From NCBI GenBank assembly GCA_947447955.1, contig CANFLS010000001.1, positions 177,413-241,412 on the forward strand: 64,000 nucleotides of DNA, in the 5' to 3' direction. Origin of the DNA: Flavobacteriales bacterium (GTDB taxonomy: Bacteria > Bacteroidota > Bacteroidia > NS11-12g > UBA955). Shown here piece after piece: positions 1 to 8,493 of this stretch (its first letter is position 1; every line of letters starts with the position of its first letter). A model generated the notes under the pieces. That model was not told where the DNA came from and made no database searches. It saw only the letters and a list, made by a program, of their open reading frames with translations. Position numbers and translations under genes: made by a program.

Positions 1-189
1 TAATCCCAAGGCAAAAACAACTGAAAACAAACTTGCATAACCAAACATAACACTAACAACCCCATAATCTGAAACATTACTCAGATAAGCGGTGTAAAGT
101 GGAACCAATAAGTAGTTGATGAATCGCCCAACCATGGTGCTCAATCCATAAATGGCCGTTTGCGATGCTAGTTTTTTAACAATTGACAT
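1..189 (-). CDS. Flippase/oligosaccharide exporter, N-terminal fragment
   Basis: The reverse strand reads 63 codons from an ATG at 189 without a stop to the window edge, so only the N-terminus is visible. It begins MSIVKKLASQTAIYGLSTMV and continues with two hydrophobic stretches separated by short polar loops. The early pattern (basic start, TAIYGLSTMVGRFINYLLVPLY, then a second helix) is that of Wzx/MATE-type polysaccharide flippases, which move lipid-linked sugars across the inner membrane. It lies 17 bp downstream of the WbqC-like gene on the same strand, which fits a surface-polysaccharide role. The family call is by resemblance to the first two helices only. Confidence 0.65.
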   Translation of the reverse strand, partial: MSIVKKLASQTAIYGLSTMVGRFINYLLVPLYTAYLSNVSDYGVVSVMFGYASLFSVVFALGL

Positions 190-206
190 GAATGAAACAA
201 ATGTAA

Positions 207-785
207 TTAAAATTCTGCTTGGAAATAATCTTTGCAGAGCGGCCCGAGGTTGAATAGCAGGTCGAGAATAGAAACTTTGGGTCGGAAACCATATCGGTCG
301 TCAAAAACCTGAGAAAATGGTGGAGTTGATATTTCCATTTTATCTGAGTTGAAAATCAATGCTGAATTATCGGTTACAATAGGCGAAAAATTAATATTTT
401 CTAGTCCAATAAGTTTAGTCACTAAAACCAATAATGATTGGTTGAGTGTTGAAAGTTCTATTATTTGTTGGTCAAAAATGTCGAAGATTCGATAATCGTA
501 GTATTCAAAAAATGGCGATTTGCCATAAGCGGTTTGTAGGGCATTTTTATGTTCGCGGATCCATTTTTGCGAGTAATCGATTTGAACTTGCGAAAAATCA
601 TCGGATTTGGTACTTGCTATAATTGGAACAATTAGTGTTTGAAGTTGATTGGGGCCGGCAATAATATATTTATTGGTGTATTTATTGTTTGGTGCAGAGA
701 AATGCTGCAACAAGTAATTATTTTGTTGTTGCTTAGCCACAATAAACCATTGGATGCTTGGAAAAATCTCTGGAATTAAATTCAT
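207..785 (-). CDS. WbqC-like family protein
   Basis: 192 residues. The block KWIREHKNALQTAYGKSPFFEYY around residues 73-96 is the hallmark of the WbqC family, proteins of unknown enzymatic role often found in O-antigen and capsule loci. The early segment with FPSIQWF and the later NFSP/DRYGFRPKVSILDLLFNLGP tail also fit. The ATG overlaps the folK stop by one base (TGATG), so the two genes are translationally coupled. A flippase start follows 17 bp downstream, making folK-wbqC-flippase one transcription unit. The precise activity is unknown; the family assignment is firm. Confidence 0.85.
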   Translation of the reverse strand: MNLIPEIFPSIQWFIVAKQQQNNYLLQHFSAPNNKYTNKYIIAGPNQLQTLIVPIIASTKSDDFSQVQIDYSQKWIREHKNALQTAYGKSPFFEYYDYRIFDIFDQQIIELSTLNQSLLVLVTKLIGLENINFSPIVTDNSALIFNSDKMEISTPPFSQVFDDRYGFRPKVSILDLLFNLGPLCKDYFQAEF

Positions 786-1282
786 CAGAATTGAAGCTTT
801 TTAATGGGCAATGTATCTTTAGTTCCAGAAACTAACTGTTTCATTGTTTTTTTTATTGAGGGATGAATTAGGTTTGGTGCCAATTCTGCAAGTGGTGCAA
901 GAACAAAATTTCTATTGTGCATTTGCGGATGCGGAATAAAAAGGTCGTTGTCCCTCAAAATAATATTGTCGAATAATAAGATATCTATGTCGATAGTTCG
1001 TGGTCCCCATTTTTCATGTCTTATCCTACCCAATTGTTTTTCAACTTGAAGGATTTTTTGCATGAGCATTTTGGGAGGGAAGGGGGTAAAAATTTCAATG
1101 CATTGGTTGATGAAATCTGGTTGATCTGTCTTGCCCCACGCTGAAGTTTTATAAAATGAAGAAGTGTTTTTGACCAGGCCAATTTGTTGGCTCAAAAGGA
1201 TGTTGGCAAGGTTCAAATTTGCAATTGAATTTCCTTGGTTACTTCCAGTGGAAAGAAACACCCTATGAAAAAGTTTCGACAC
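785..1282 (-). CDS. folK: 2-amino-4-hydroxy-6-hydroxymethyldihydropteridine pyrophosphokinase
   Basis: 165 residues. This enzyme transfers pyrophosphate from ATP to 6-hydroxymethyl-7,8-dihydropterin, the step before dihydropteroate synthase in folate synthesis, in the cytoplasm. Visible HPPK motifs are the N-terminal LSTGSNQGN, the FYKTSAWGKTDQPDFIN block, QVEKQLGRIR, and WGPRTIDIDILLFD followed by IPHP and RNFVLAPL. Length is normal for a stand-alone HPPK. The start is GTG at 1282: a TATCTTCG promoter box at 1288-1295 on the same strand lies only 5 nt upstream, leaving little room for any longer reading. It is first in the folK-wbqC-flippase unit and divergent from the M16 peptidase. Confidence 0.93.
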   Translation of the reverse strand: MSKLFHRVFLSTGSNQGNSIANLNLANILLSQQIGLVKNTSSFYKTSAWGKTDQPDFINQCIEIFTPFPPKMLMQKILQVEKQLGRIRHEKWGPRTIDIDILLFDNIILRDNDLFIPHPQMHNRNFVLAPLAELAPNLIHPSIKKTMKQLVSGTKDTLPIKKLQF

Positions 1283-1287
1283 AGCCG

Positions 1288-1295
1288 CGAAGATA
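1288..1295 (-). promoter_or_regulatory. Promoter -7 box of folK
   Basis: TATCTTCG read on the minus strand, 5 nt before the GTG start. It matches the Bacteroidota TAnnTTTG box with one change (TTCG). No clear TTG -33 element is visible at 19 bp. Confidence 0.5.
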
Positions 1296-1301
1296 AATCG
1301 C

Positions 1302-1331
1302 TTGGACGAAGAAAATAGAATTGTATTTTTG
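1302..1331 (+). promoter_or_regulatory. Promoter of the M16 peptidase gene (TTG-N19-TATTTTTG)
   Basis: TTG at 1302-1304 and TATTTTTG at 1324-1331 are separated by exactly 19 bp, the textbook Bacteroidota -33/-7 arrangement. The ATG follows 6 nt after the box, so the transcript should begin at or next to the start codon. Confidence 0.75.
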
Positions 1332-1337
1332 TAAAAT

Positions 1338-4292
1338 ATGAAAAAATATATTTTCGTAGGACTTTGTCTTTTTGCCAGTGTATTAGGTGCACAACAAAAA
1401 ATTAATAGTTACGCCGATTATCCATCAGAAAACTGGGTGTTGCGCAAGTTTCAAAACGATCCATTGAATGTGAGGTATTATACCTTTAAAAATGGATTGA
1501 CGCTAATTACGTCTACCAATAAGAAATCTCCGAGAATCAACACCATGGTTGCGGTTAAAACGGGATCTAAAAACGATCCTTCAACCAATACTGGGTTGGC
1601 TCACTACTTAGAACATATGTTGTTTAAAGGTACTGATAAATATGGTAGTTATGATTGGAGCAAAGAGAAACCATTATTAGATCAAATTGATGCGTTGTAT
1701 GAGCAATACAACTCAACCAAAGACGAGGTTCTTCGTACGGCAATTTATCATAAAATTGACAGCACAAGTCAGCTAGCGGCAAAATTTGCCATTGCAAATG
1801 AATTTGATAAAATGTGTCAAGCCATGGGTGCTGAAGGAACAAATGCCTTTACTTCTAACGACATGACCGTTTATGTGAATGATGTTCCTAGTAACATGAT
1901 GGACAAATGGTTAACATTGGAATCTGAAAGGTATAGAAATCCAATTTTGCGTTTGTTTCACACAGAACTCGAAGCGGTATACGAAGAAAAAAATATTGGT
2001 ATGGACCGCGACGGTGATAAAGTTTGGGAAGCTATTTATGCTGAACTTTTCAAGAAACACAATTACGGTTTGCAAACTACAATTGGTACGATTGAACATT
2101 TGAAAAACCCTTCGTTAAAGGCTATTCGTAATTATTACAATACCTACTATGTGCCAAATAATATGGCAATTATAATGGCAGGTGATTTCAATCCTGACGA
2201 AGCGGCGAAAATGGTGGCAGAGAAGTTTTCTTATATGAAGAAAACAGAAGTGCCAGTTTATAAGTTTGAAGAAGAAACTCCTAGAAATACAGAAAGAACA
2301 ATTGAATTGGTGGGACCAGATGCGGACAACTTAACTATCGGGTTTAGGATTCCTGGTGCTAAAAGCAAAGAAGCTACAATTATTAAATTGATAGATTTGT
2401 TGTTAAACAATTCATCAGCCGGATTAATTGATTTGAATTTGGTAAAAAAACAACTTGTTTTGGCGGCAAATAGTGGCACCGATATAATGAAAGACTATGC
2501 TATGTTTATTTTAACGGGTAAGCCAAAAGAAGGTCAAAAATTGGAAGAAGTAAAGGATTTGTTGCTTGCGCAATTGGAGAAAATTAGAAAAGGTGAGTTC
2601 GACGAAAAAATGTTGAAATCCATTTTATTGAATGAAGAAATCAGCAAAATTGAGTCCTTCAAGGAGAATGAATCTAGAACAAGTTTCTTGATGAGCACTT
2701 TCGTGAATGATTTGGATTACAGAGCGGCTGCGAGTGAATTGGCATTGATGGCTGAAATTTCGAAAGCTGAAATTGTTGCTTTTGCAAATGAATATTTGGG
2801 CAACGACAGGGTAGTAGTATATAAACGAAAAGGGGAAGCTCAGAAGGCAATTAAAATTGTAAAACCTGAAATTCATCCTGTTGAATTAAACAGAGACAAG
2901 CAGAGCAAATTTGTGAAGGACTGGTTGGAAATGCCTTCAGTACAAATTGCACCAGCTTTTTTTGATGCAAAAAGTATCACAGTTTCTAAATCGGGAATCG
3001 CACCGGTTTATTATGTAAAAAATGCAGATAACCGTTTATTTAATTTAACGTTGAAATTCAACCAAGGTAGTTGGCATGACAAACGCACTTCGTTATTGTT
3101 TTCGTATTTGAAATTTTTAGGGACAAAAGAAATGAGTTCTGAAGATTTTAGCAAGAAAATGTACGATTTGGGTTGCAAATACAGTGTTTCAAATGATGAG
3201 GAACATGCTTACATTAATTTGAATGGACCAGATGAGAATTTTAATGAAGCGTTAAAAATGGTTCAGAATGTTTTGCGCAACCCAATGCCAAATGAGAAAG
3301 CTTTACAAAGTTTGATTGGCGACATATTAAAAAGCCGTGAGAACAATAAATTCAATGCAAGAATCATCCAACGTCAATTGTCGCAGTATGTAATGTATGG
3401 ACCAAACAATCCGAGTACTTGGATTATTAAAAACGGTGATTTAAAGAATATGAAATCTGGTGAACTTTTGAAATTGTTAAAAGATGTTTTAATGGGTAGT
3501 TATGAAATTAGCTATTATGGTCCGAGAGAATTGGTAGGCAAATTGAAAGACGAAAAAATTGAGAATTCAGTTTTGAGTAATTTGAGTGCAAGTGGTTTCA
3601 TGCCTAAAGGATTCAAACAAAACAAAAAGGATATACCTGTATTTACTGAGCGTAAAATGACAGAAAAAGAGGTTTATTTCACCCATTACCCTCAAGTTCA
3701 GGCAACCATCAATTGGTGGACGAACGCTGGTGATTACACTTTTGCACTACATCCAACTGTTGTGTCATTTAACCAATATTTTGGTGGGGATATGAGCAGT
3801 GTGGTGTTTCAAAACATTAGAGAAGCAAAGGCATTGGCCTATAGTACTTACGCTATATTTAATGAACCAAAAAAGCCAACCAAACCTTATATGATGTCGG
3901 CATTTATTGGAACACAGGCTGATAAGTTTCACGATGCAATTGCATCAATGAATGAACTTTTAACTCAGATGCCTGCCGACGAGGAAGTTTTTGGATTGGC
4001 CAAACAAAGCATTGTCAACAGAATTGAAACCGAAAGGGTAATGCCTGAGAATTATGTAGGAATGATGTGGGCGATGCAAGAAAAAGGATTAACGGAAGAT
4101 CCTAACAAATCTGTTTATCAAGAGATAGGGAATATTAAAATCTCAGATATTTCGAATTTCCACAAGAATCATATTTCTAACAAGATATATCATTTGGCGG
4201 TTGTTGCGAGTCGTGAAAAAATTAGCAAAGAAGATATGGGCCGATATGGCAAGGTTAAGGAATTAACTTTAGAGGAATTATTTGGATATTGA
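1338..4292 (+). CDS. M16 family zinc metallopeptidase, secreted
   Basis: 984 residues, a two-domain pitrilysin/insulinase-type peptidase. The inverted zinc motif HYLEH is at residues 89-93 (H89, E92, H93). The third ligand is expected in the HTELEAVYEEKN segment near residue 215. Residues 1-18 form a signal peptide ending near LGAQQ, so the protein acts in the periplasm or outside. The C-terminal half, from about residue 540, is the second non-catalytic M16 domain, so both halves are fused in one chain as is common in Bacteroidota. No T9SS sorting domain is visible. The promoter is at 1302-1331 and a hairpin terminator at 4323-4346. Confidence 0.93.
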   Translation: MKKYIFVGLCLFASVLGAQQKINSYADYPSENWVLRKFQNDPLNVRYYTFKNGLTLITSTNKKSPRINTMVAVKTGSKNDPSTNTGLAHYLEHMLFKGTDKYGSYDWSKEKPLLDQIDALYEQYNSTKDEVLRTAIYHKIDSTSQLAAKFAIANEFDKMCQAMGAEGTNAFTSNDMTVYVNDVPSNMMDKWLTLESERYRNPILRLFHTELEAVYEEKNIGMDRDGDKVWEAIYAELFKKHNYGLQTTIGTIEHLKNPSLKAIRNYYNTYYVPNNMAIIMAGDFNPDEAAKMVAEKFSYMKKTEVPVYKFEEETPRNTERTIELVGPDADNLTIGFRIPGAKSKEATIIKLIDLLLNNSSAGLIDLNLVKKQLVLAANSGTDIMKDYAMFILTGKPKEGQKLEEVKDLLLAQLEKIRKGEFDEKMLKSILLNEEISKIESFKENESRTSFLMSTFVNDLDYRAAASELALMAEISKAEIVAFANEYLGNDRVVVYKRKGEAQKAIKIVKPEIHPVELNRDKQSKFVKDWLEMPSVQIAPAFFDAKSITVSKSGIAPVYYVKNADNRLFNLTLKFNQGSWHDKRTSLLFSYLKFLGTKEMSSEDFSKKMYDLGCKYSVSNDEEHAYINLNGPDENFNEALKMVQNVLRNPMPNEKALQSLIGDILKSRENNKFNARIIQRQLSQYVMYGPNNPSTWIIKNGDLKNMKSGELLKLLKDVLMGSYEISYYGPRELVGKLKDEKIENSVLSNLSASGFMPKGFKQNKKDIPVFTERKMTEKEVYFTHYPQVQATINWWTNAGDYTFALHPTVVSFNQYFGGDMSSVVFQNIREAKALAYSTYAIFNEPKKPTKPYMMSAFIGTQADKFHDAIASMNELLTQMPADEEVFGLAKQSIVNRIETERVMPENYVGMMWAMQEKGLTEDPNKSVYQEIGNIKISDISNFHKNHISNKIYHLAVVASREKISKEDMGRYGKVKELTLEELFGY

Positions 4293-4322
4293 TAGTTTTA
4301 ATATACAAGATTAGATAAAATG

Positions 4323-4346
4323 AAAAAGGGGCGAAAGCCCCTTTTT
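4323..4346. terminator. Bidirectional Rho-independent terminator
   Basis: A-tract, GGGGC stem at 4328-4332, GAAA loop, GCCCC at 4337-4341, then five T. It lies between the convergent M16 peptidase and CpsB-like genes and can serve both strands. Confidence 0.88.
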
Positions 4347-4375
4347 CTATATACTTGTAATAAAAGAATAACGAA

Positions 4376-5068
4376 TTACGCTTGTAACTCGTTATTTCTC
4401 AAATGATAATTTTCAAATAGTTCTGCCAATGAATCTTTGGTGAAGGAACTATTTAAAGCCTCAAGGTGGCGAAGATGATGAATGTCTGTACATGCAAAAT
4501 CAAACAACCCTGCTTTGAGCATTTTGTGCGCAATTCTCTGAACTTCTTTACCGTAGTAAGGGGTCAAAGATAATAAATTCAATTGAAGTTCAAATCCAAG
4601 TTCTTTTAAATGGTTGTAATAATACTCCCATTTATTGTGGTAGTAAATATATCGTTCTGGGTGAGCAAGAATTGGTTCATATCCTTGAATTTGCATGTCA
4701 AAACTAATGTTTTCAACATGGTCGGGACGTTGGATATATGAAAATTCAACCAGAATTTTGTCGTTATGAAGTTTTAATAAAGGTTCTTTGTTTCGTAATT
4801 TCTGATGAAACATATCGTCCATCATATACTCTGAAGCATATGAATGGGGAATATTCATATTATTATTTTGCATAGCAATATTCAGGATATCAAAACCAGC
4901 CGCAATGGTATCGGGAGTATTTGGATGTACATCTGAAATTGTATGTGGAGTAAAAATGAAATTTGTAAATCCTAAATCTTGCAAACCTTTGATTAGGGCA
5001 ATAGATGTTTCAATGTCTGTTGAGCCATCGTCAATACCTGGAATAATATGGTTGTGAAAATCTAACAT
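4376..5068 (-). CDS. CpsB/CapC-type protein-tyrosine phosphatase, PHP fold
   Basis: 230 residues. Members of this PHP-domain family (CpsB, YwqE) dephosphorylate the tyrosine kinase that controls capsule chain length. Metal-binding PHP signatures are visible: DFHNHIIPGIDDGS at residues 3-16, FTPH near 40, ILAHPERY near 153 and CTDIHH near 193. Length is normal for the family. It is monocistronic and faces the M16 peptidase across a shared terminator. A minus-strand TACCTTTG box at 5137-5144 would give a leader of about 65 nt, and this box sits inside a 10-bp inverted repeat that could be an operator. No cognate kinase is visible in the window. Confidence 0.9.
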   Translation of the reverse strand: MLDFHNHIIPGIDDGSTDIETSIALIKGLQDLGFTNFIFTPHTISDVHPNTPDTIAAGFDILNIAMQNNNMNIPHSYASEYMMDDMFHQKLRNKEPLLKLHNDKILVEFSYIQRPDHVENISFDMQIQGYEPILAHPERYIYYHNKWEYYYNHLKELGFELQLNLLSLTPYYGKEVQRIAHKMLKAGLFDFACTDIHHLRHLEALNSSFTKDSLAELFENYHLRNNELQA

Positions 5069-5445
5069 ATCCGTTCTTTAAGGCGTTTCATAATACAAAA
5101 TTCACCAATATTTTCTTTCAATAATATTTTTCTTTACAAAGGTACAAAAACCTTTGTAAACGAAATTAAAAAAGTAGTAATATTACTAAAATATTAATAG
5201 CCTATTTAGGGGATATTTTAAATTGATAGATAAGAAATTCAAGTAGGCAAGACGTTTTGATATTCTTATATTGTTTATCTTTTTATGCAATAAAATTATA
5301 TTTTGTTTAACAAATGATTATTTCTACAGTATAAATATTGCATTGAATTAAAATGTATTCGAAATATAATGTCATAATTATAAAATTTTCTTTATAATTT
5401 AAAAATAATTTAATAAGATTGTATCATAAACCAAATTAATAGCAT
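5069..5445. other. AT-rich 377-bp intergenic region with inverted repeats
   Basis: This divergent spacer between the CpsB-like phosphatase and susC holds no convincing ORF. It contains the inverted repeat at 5133-5160, a perfect 14-bp palindrome TAGTAATATTACTA at 5175-5188, and long A/T runs up to the susC start. I could not find a clean TTG-N19-TAnnTTTG promoter for susC. A TATCTTTT at 5276-5283 is the nearest resemblance. Confidence 0.7.
5133..5160. promoter_or_regulatory. Perfect 10-bp inverted repeat over a minus-strand -7 box
   Basis: TTTACAAAGG at 5133-5142 and its exact complement CCTTTGTAAA at 5151-5160 are separated by 8 bp. The left arm contains TACCTTTG (minus strand, 5144-5137), a match to the Bacteroidota -7 box for the CpsB-like gene. 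This makes it a candidate operator. Confidence 0.5.
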
Positions 5446-8400
5446 ATGAAATTAAAATTACTTAACTATGTCTTGTTACCCATGGGATTTATTTTCTCAA
5501 ATGGTATACAAGCGCAAAATGACACGGGTCCGGGCGATACCGCTGTTATTGAAGAAGTGAGTGTAACTGCAACAGGGATGAAGCAGAGCACTAGAAAAAT
5601 GGGGTATACTACTTCACAAGTTCAAGGCAAAAGGCTTGCAACTTCAGGTGAAGGTGGCGTAATTCAGGCATTAAGCGGAAAAGCTTCAAACGTTCAAATC
5701 ACCAAAAATAGTGGTGATCCTGGAGCTGGGGCTTACATTCAAATTCGTGGTCAGAACACAATCACTGGAAACACACAACCTTTGATCATTGTTGATGGTG
5801 TTCCAGTAAGCAACTCTAGTTTAGGTGGAGGTATTGATGGGGTTGTTCAACAATCTCGTTTGAATGACATTAACCCACAAGATATCGAAAACGTTGAGGT
5901 ACTTAAAGGTGCGGCAGCAGCTGCAATTTGGGGTACCAGGGCGGCCAACGGTGTAATTTTGATTACTACCAAAAAAGGTAAAAAAGGTGTTCATGTGGAA
6001 TTTAGTAGTTCTTTGTCTTTAGACTATGTAAACAGAGAGTATGAAAAACAAGGCATTTATGGACAAGGTTCAGGTGGTAAGTTTGTAGCGAATTCTGGGG
6101 GAAGTTGGGGTGATAAGATTGCCTCGCGTTCTGGTGCTGATTCATTTAACATGGCTGGTGCTAAATTTGTTGCTGATGATGGATCTATATATCGTCCAAT
6201 TTTGAAAAAGGGAGATAACAAAGTTTACAATGATGTAAATAGAGATCAGGTTTTTAGAACGGGTGTAACTTGGAATAACAATATTTCAATTTCTTCTGCA
6301 ACTGATAAAAGTTCAATTTTCTTCAGTGCATCTGATTGGAACCAACAAGGAGTTTTGAACGGTATGTCTGATTACCGCAGAACAACTGGTCGTTTGAACT
6401 TTGTAAATCAAGCAAACGATAAATTGACAATTAGTTTGAATGGATTTGTATCGAAAATTTTCTCAAATAGAATTCAGCAAGGTTCTAACCTAGATGGTTT
6501 GTATTTGGGTTACTTAAGAACCTCTCCTGATTTTGATAATACTGATTATTCTGGAACTTATTATTCAGCTGCAGGAATACCAACTTTTAACGCTCATAGG
6601 GGTTATAGAAAATATTTGGGAAATTCTCCTCCTACATATAACAATCCAGGGTGGACATTAAACAAACAGTCAAACACAAGTGATGTAACAAGATTTACGG
6701 TTACTCCAGAAATTGGATATAAGTATGCGAGCAATTCTAAAATGACCGTTCGCGTGGGTTATGACATGTCAAATGATCGCAGACTTACTTATTTCCCTGT
6801 GAATTCTGCTTCTAGCAATGCGAATGGTTCATTCACAGATGAATTTATTCAAGAATCTGAATTGAGTTTCCATGCGATTAATCAATCTGATTTCAAAATA
6901 AATTCTGATTTGAAAATTAATACCACAGTAGGTTACTTGTATACTAACTATAACTTATATGATATTGGTGGTACTGCTTCTCAGTTCATATTAACAAACC
7001 AAGATAGATATGCATTTATCAACTCTACCAGTGCAAACAAAAATCCATTTAACTCTGTAACAAAAACTTTGAATAACAGGGTTTATGGAATTGCAGATAT
7101 AGAATACAAAGATAAAATCTTTATTCAAGCTACTTTGGCATCTGAGGCATCATCTACCTACAACAATAGATTTTTCTCTCCTAGTGCAAGCGTTGGATAT
7201 GAATTTACCAAAGACATGGCTAAAAACGACATGCTTTCTTATGGTAAGTTGAGAGTTTCTGGTGGTATTGTTGGGGTTGCACCTCCGCCATATATTTGGG
7301 GAACAAACTATGTGAATGCTTCTTCTGCTTCAGGATGGGGTGATTACATGGATGCTTCTCAATTTGGTGGTTCAATCTACAGATCAAGTACCAAAGGAAA
7401 TCCAAATATCAAACCTGAACGCAAAACTGAAATTGAAATGGGTGCTGACTTGAAATTCTTGAAAAATAAAGTTTCATTAGGATTTACCTATTATCAAAAT
7501 AAAACAGAAGGTGCAATTTTGGCTGTTGCTGTGCCTGCTTCTAGTGGTTATTCTAACCAATGGAAAAATGCAGCTACTATTACCAATACTGGATTGGAAT
7601 TTGATTTAAATGTCAATTTAATGACAAGCAAAGATTTCACATGGAATTTATATGGTAACATGGGAATGAACAGAAACATTGTTGAAAGCTTAAGTGGTGC
7701 AACTTCTGTTTTCTTAGATGGATTTACTGGAACTTCTTCAAGAGCTGTAGTTGGTCAGGCTATGGGTTCTTTCTGGGGTGGTAAATTTATGCGCAATGAA
7801 TCTGGAAAATATGTTTTAGATGCAAACGGATTCCCACAACAAGCGGTTTCTGAAGGAATTATTGGTAATCCAAATCCTAAATACAGAGGTAGCATTGGCA
7901 TGAATGCAACTTATAAAGGCTTAACCATGAATGTTTTGGTAGAAACTTCACAAGGAAATCAAATGTGGGCAGGTACTTATGCAGTGTTAAACAACTTTGG
8001 AATTACTCCAGAAACAGCGAATGAAGTAACGGTTTCTGCTGCTGATGCTGCAAAGATTGTTAACGTAAACGGAAAAACAATTGACCAGATGGTTGCTGCT
8101 AATGCAGATGGTTCTTTTACCGTGAGAGGTAATCTTGAAGACTTCAATAACAATGGCAATAAAGTATTGTTAGATCAATCTTGGTACACCGGTTTAGGTG
8201 GTGGATTTGGTTCTGTGTCTGAGCATTTTATCAAAGATGCTTCATGGGTAAGAATTCGTGAGGTTAGTTTGAACTATGTAGTTCCAACCAACATTTGCAA
8301 AATGATGCATGTACCAGGTTTAACATTGGGTTTCTCTGCTAGAAATTTGGCATTATGGACTAAATTCCCTGGTATTGACCCTGAAACAAATTTGAGTGGT

Positions 8401-8481
8401 GTTTCGAATGGCCGCGGTTTAGATTATTTCACAAACCCAGGTACCCGTTCTTACATGTTCAGTCTTAAAGTTAATTTATAA
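5446..8481 (+). CDS. SusC/RagA-family TonB-linked outer-membrane transporter
   Basis: 1011 residues. It is a TonB-dependent outer-membrane channel that imports a ligand captured by its SusD partner. A signal peptide ends near IQAQ. The plug follows directly with EEVSVTATGMKQSTRKMGY, then QIRGQNTITGNTQPLIIVDGVPVSN and DIENVEVLKGAAAAAIWGTRAANGVILITTKKG, all SusC-type plug motifs. The remaining ~780 residues form the beta-barrel, ending in RSYMFSLKVNL. The usual N-terminal carboxypeptidase-regulatory-like domain (about 80 residues) is absent, with only about 15 residues between signal peptide and plug. susD follows 12 bp downstream. No glycoside hydrolase, sulfatase or regulator adjoins, so the substrate cannot be inferred. 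Confidence 0.95.
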   Translation: MKLKLLNYVLLPMGFIFSNGIQAQNDTGPGDTAVIEEVSVTATGMKQSTRKMGYTTSQVQGKRLATSGEGGVIQALSGKASNVQITKNSGDPGAGAYIQIRGQNTITGNTQPLIIVDGVPVSNSSLGGGIDGVVQQSRLNDINPQDIENVEVLKGAAAAAIWGTRAANGVILITTKKGKKGVHVEFSSSLSLDYVNREYEKQGIYGQGSGGKFVANSGGSWGDKIASRSGADSFNMAGAKFVADDGSIYRPILKKGDNKVYNDVNRDQVFRTGVTWNNNISISSATDKSSIFFSASDWNQQGVLNGMSDYRRTTGRLNFVNQANDKLTISLNGFVSKIFSNRIQQGSNLDGLYLGYLRTSPDFDNTDYSGTYYSAAGIPTFNAHRGYRKYLGNSPPTYNNPGWTLNKQSNTSDVTRFTVTPEIGYKYASNSKMTVRVGYDMSNDRRLTYFPVNSASSNANGSFTDEFIQESELSFHAINQSDFKINSDLKINTTVGYLYTNYNLYDIGGTASQFILTNQDRYAFINSTSANKNPFNSVTKTLNNRVYGIADIEYKDKIFIQATLASEASSTYNNRFFSPSASVGYEFTKDMAKNDMLSYGKLRVSGGIVGVAPPPYIWGTNYVNASSASGWGDYMDASQFGGSIYRSSTKGNPNIKPERKTEIEMGADLKFLKNKVSLGFTYYQNKTEGAILAVAVPASSGYSNQWKNAATITNTGLEFDLNVNLMTSKDFTWNLYGNMGMNRNIVESLSGATSVFLDGFTGTSSRAVVGQAMGSFWGGKFMRNESGKYVLDANGFPQQAVSEGIIGNPNPKYRGSIGMNATYKGLTMNVLVETSQGNQMWAGTYAVLNNFGITPETANEVTVSAADAAKIVNVNGKTIDQMVAANADGSFTVRGNLEDFNNNGNKVLLDQSWYTGLGGGFGSVSEHFIKDASWVRIREVSLNYVVPTNICKMMHVPGLTLGFSARNLALWTKFPGIDPETNLSGVSNGRGLDYFTNPGTRSYMFSLKVNL

Positions 8482-8493
8482 TAATATTTAATC

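Noticed and set aside
5260..5283. susC promoter around TATCTTTT
   Set aside because: The box lacks the final G and the TTG upstream is at 16 bp rather than 19, so I did not list it as a promoter.
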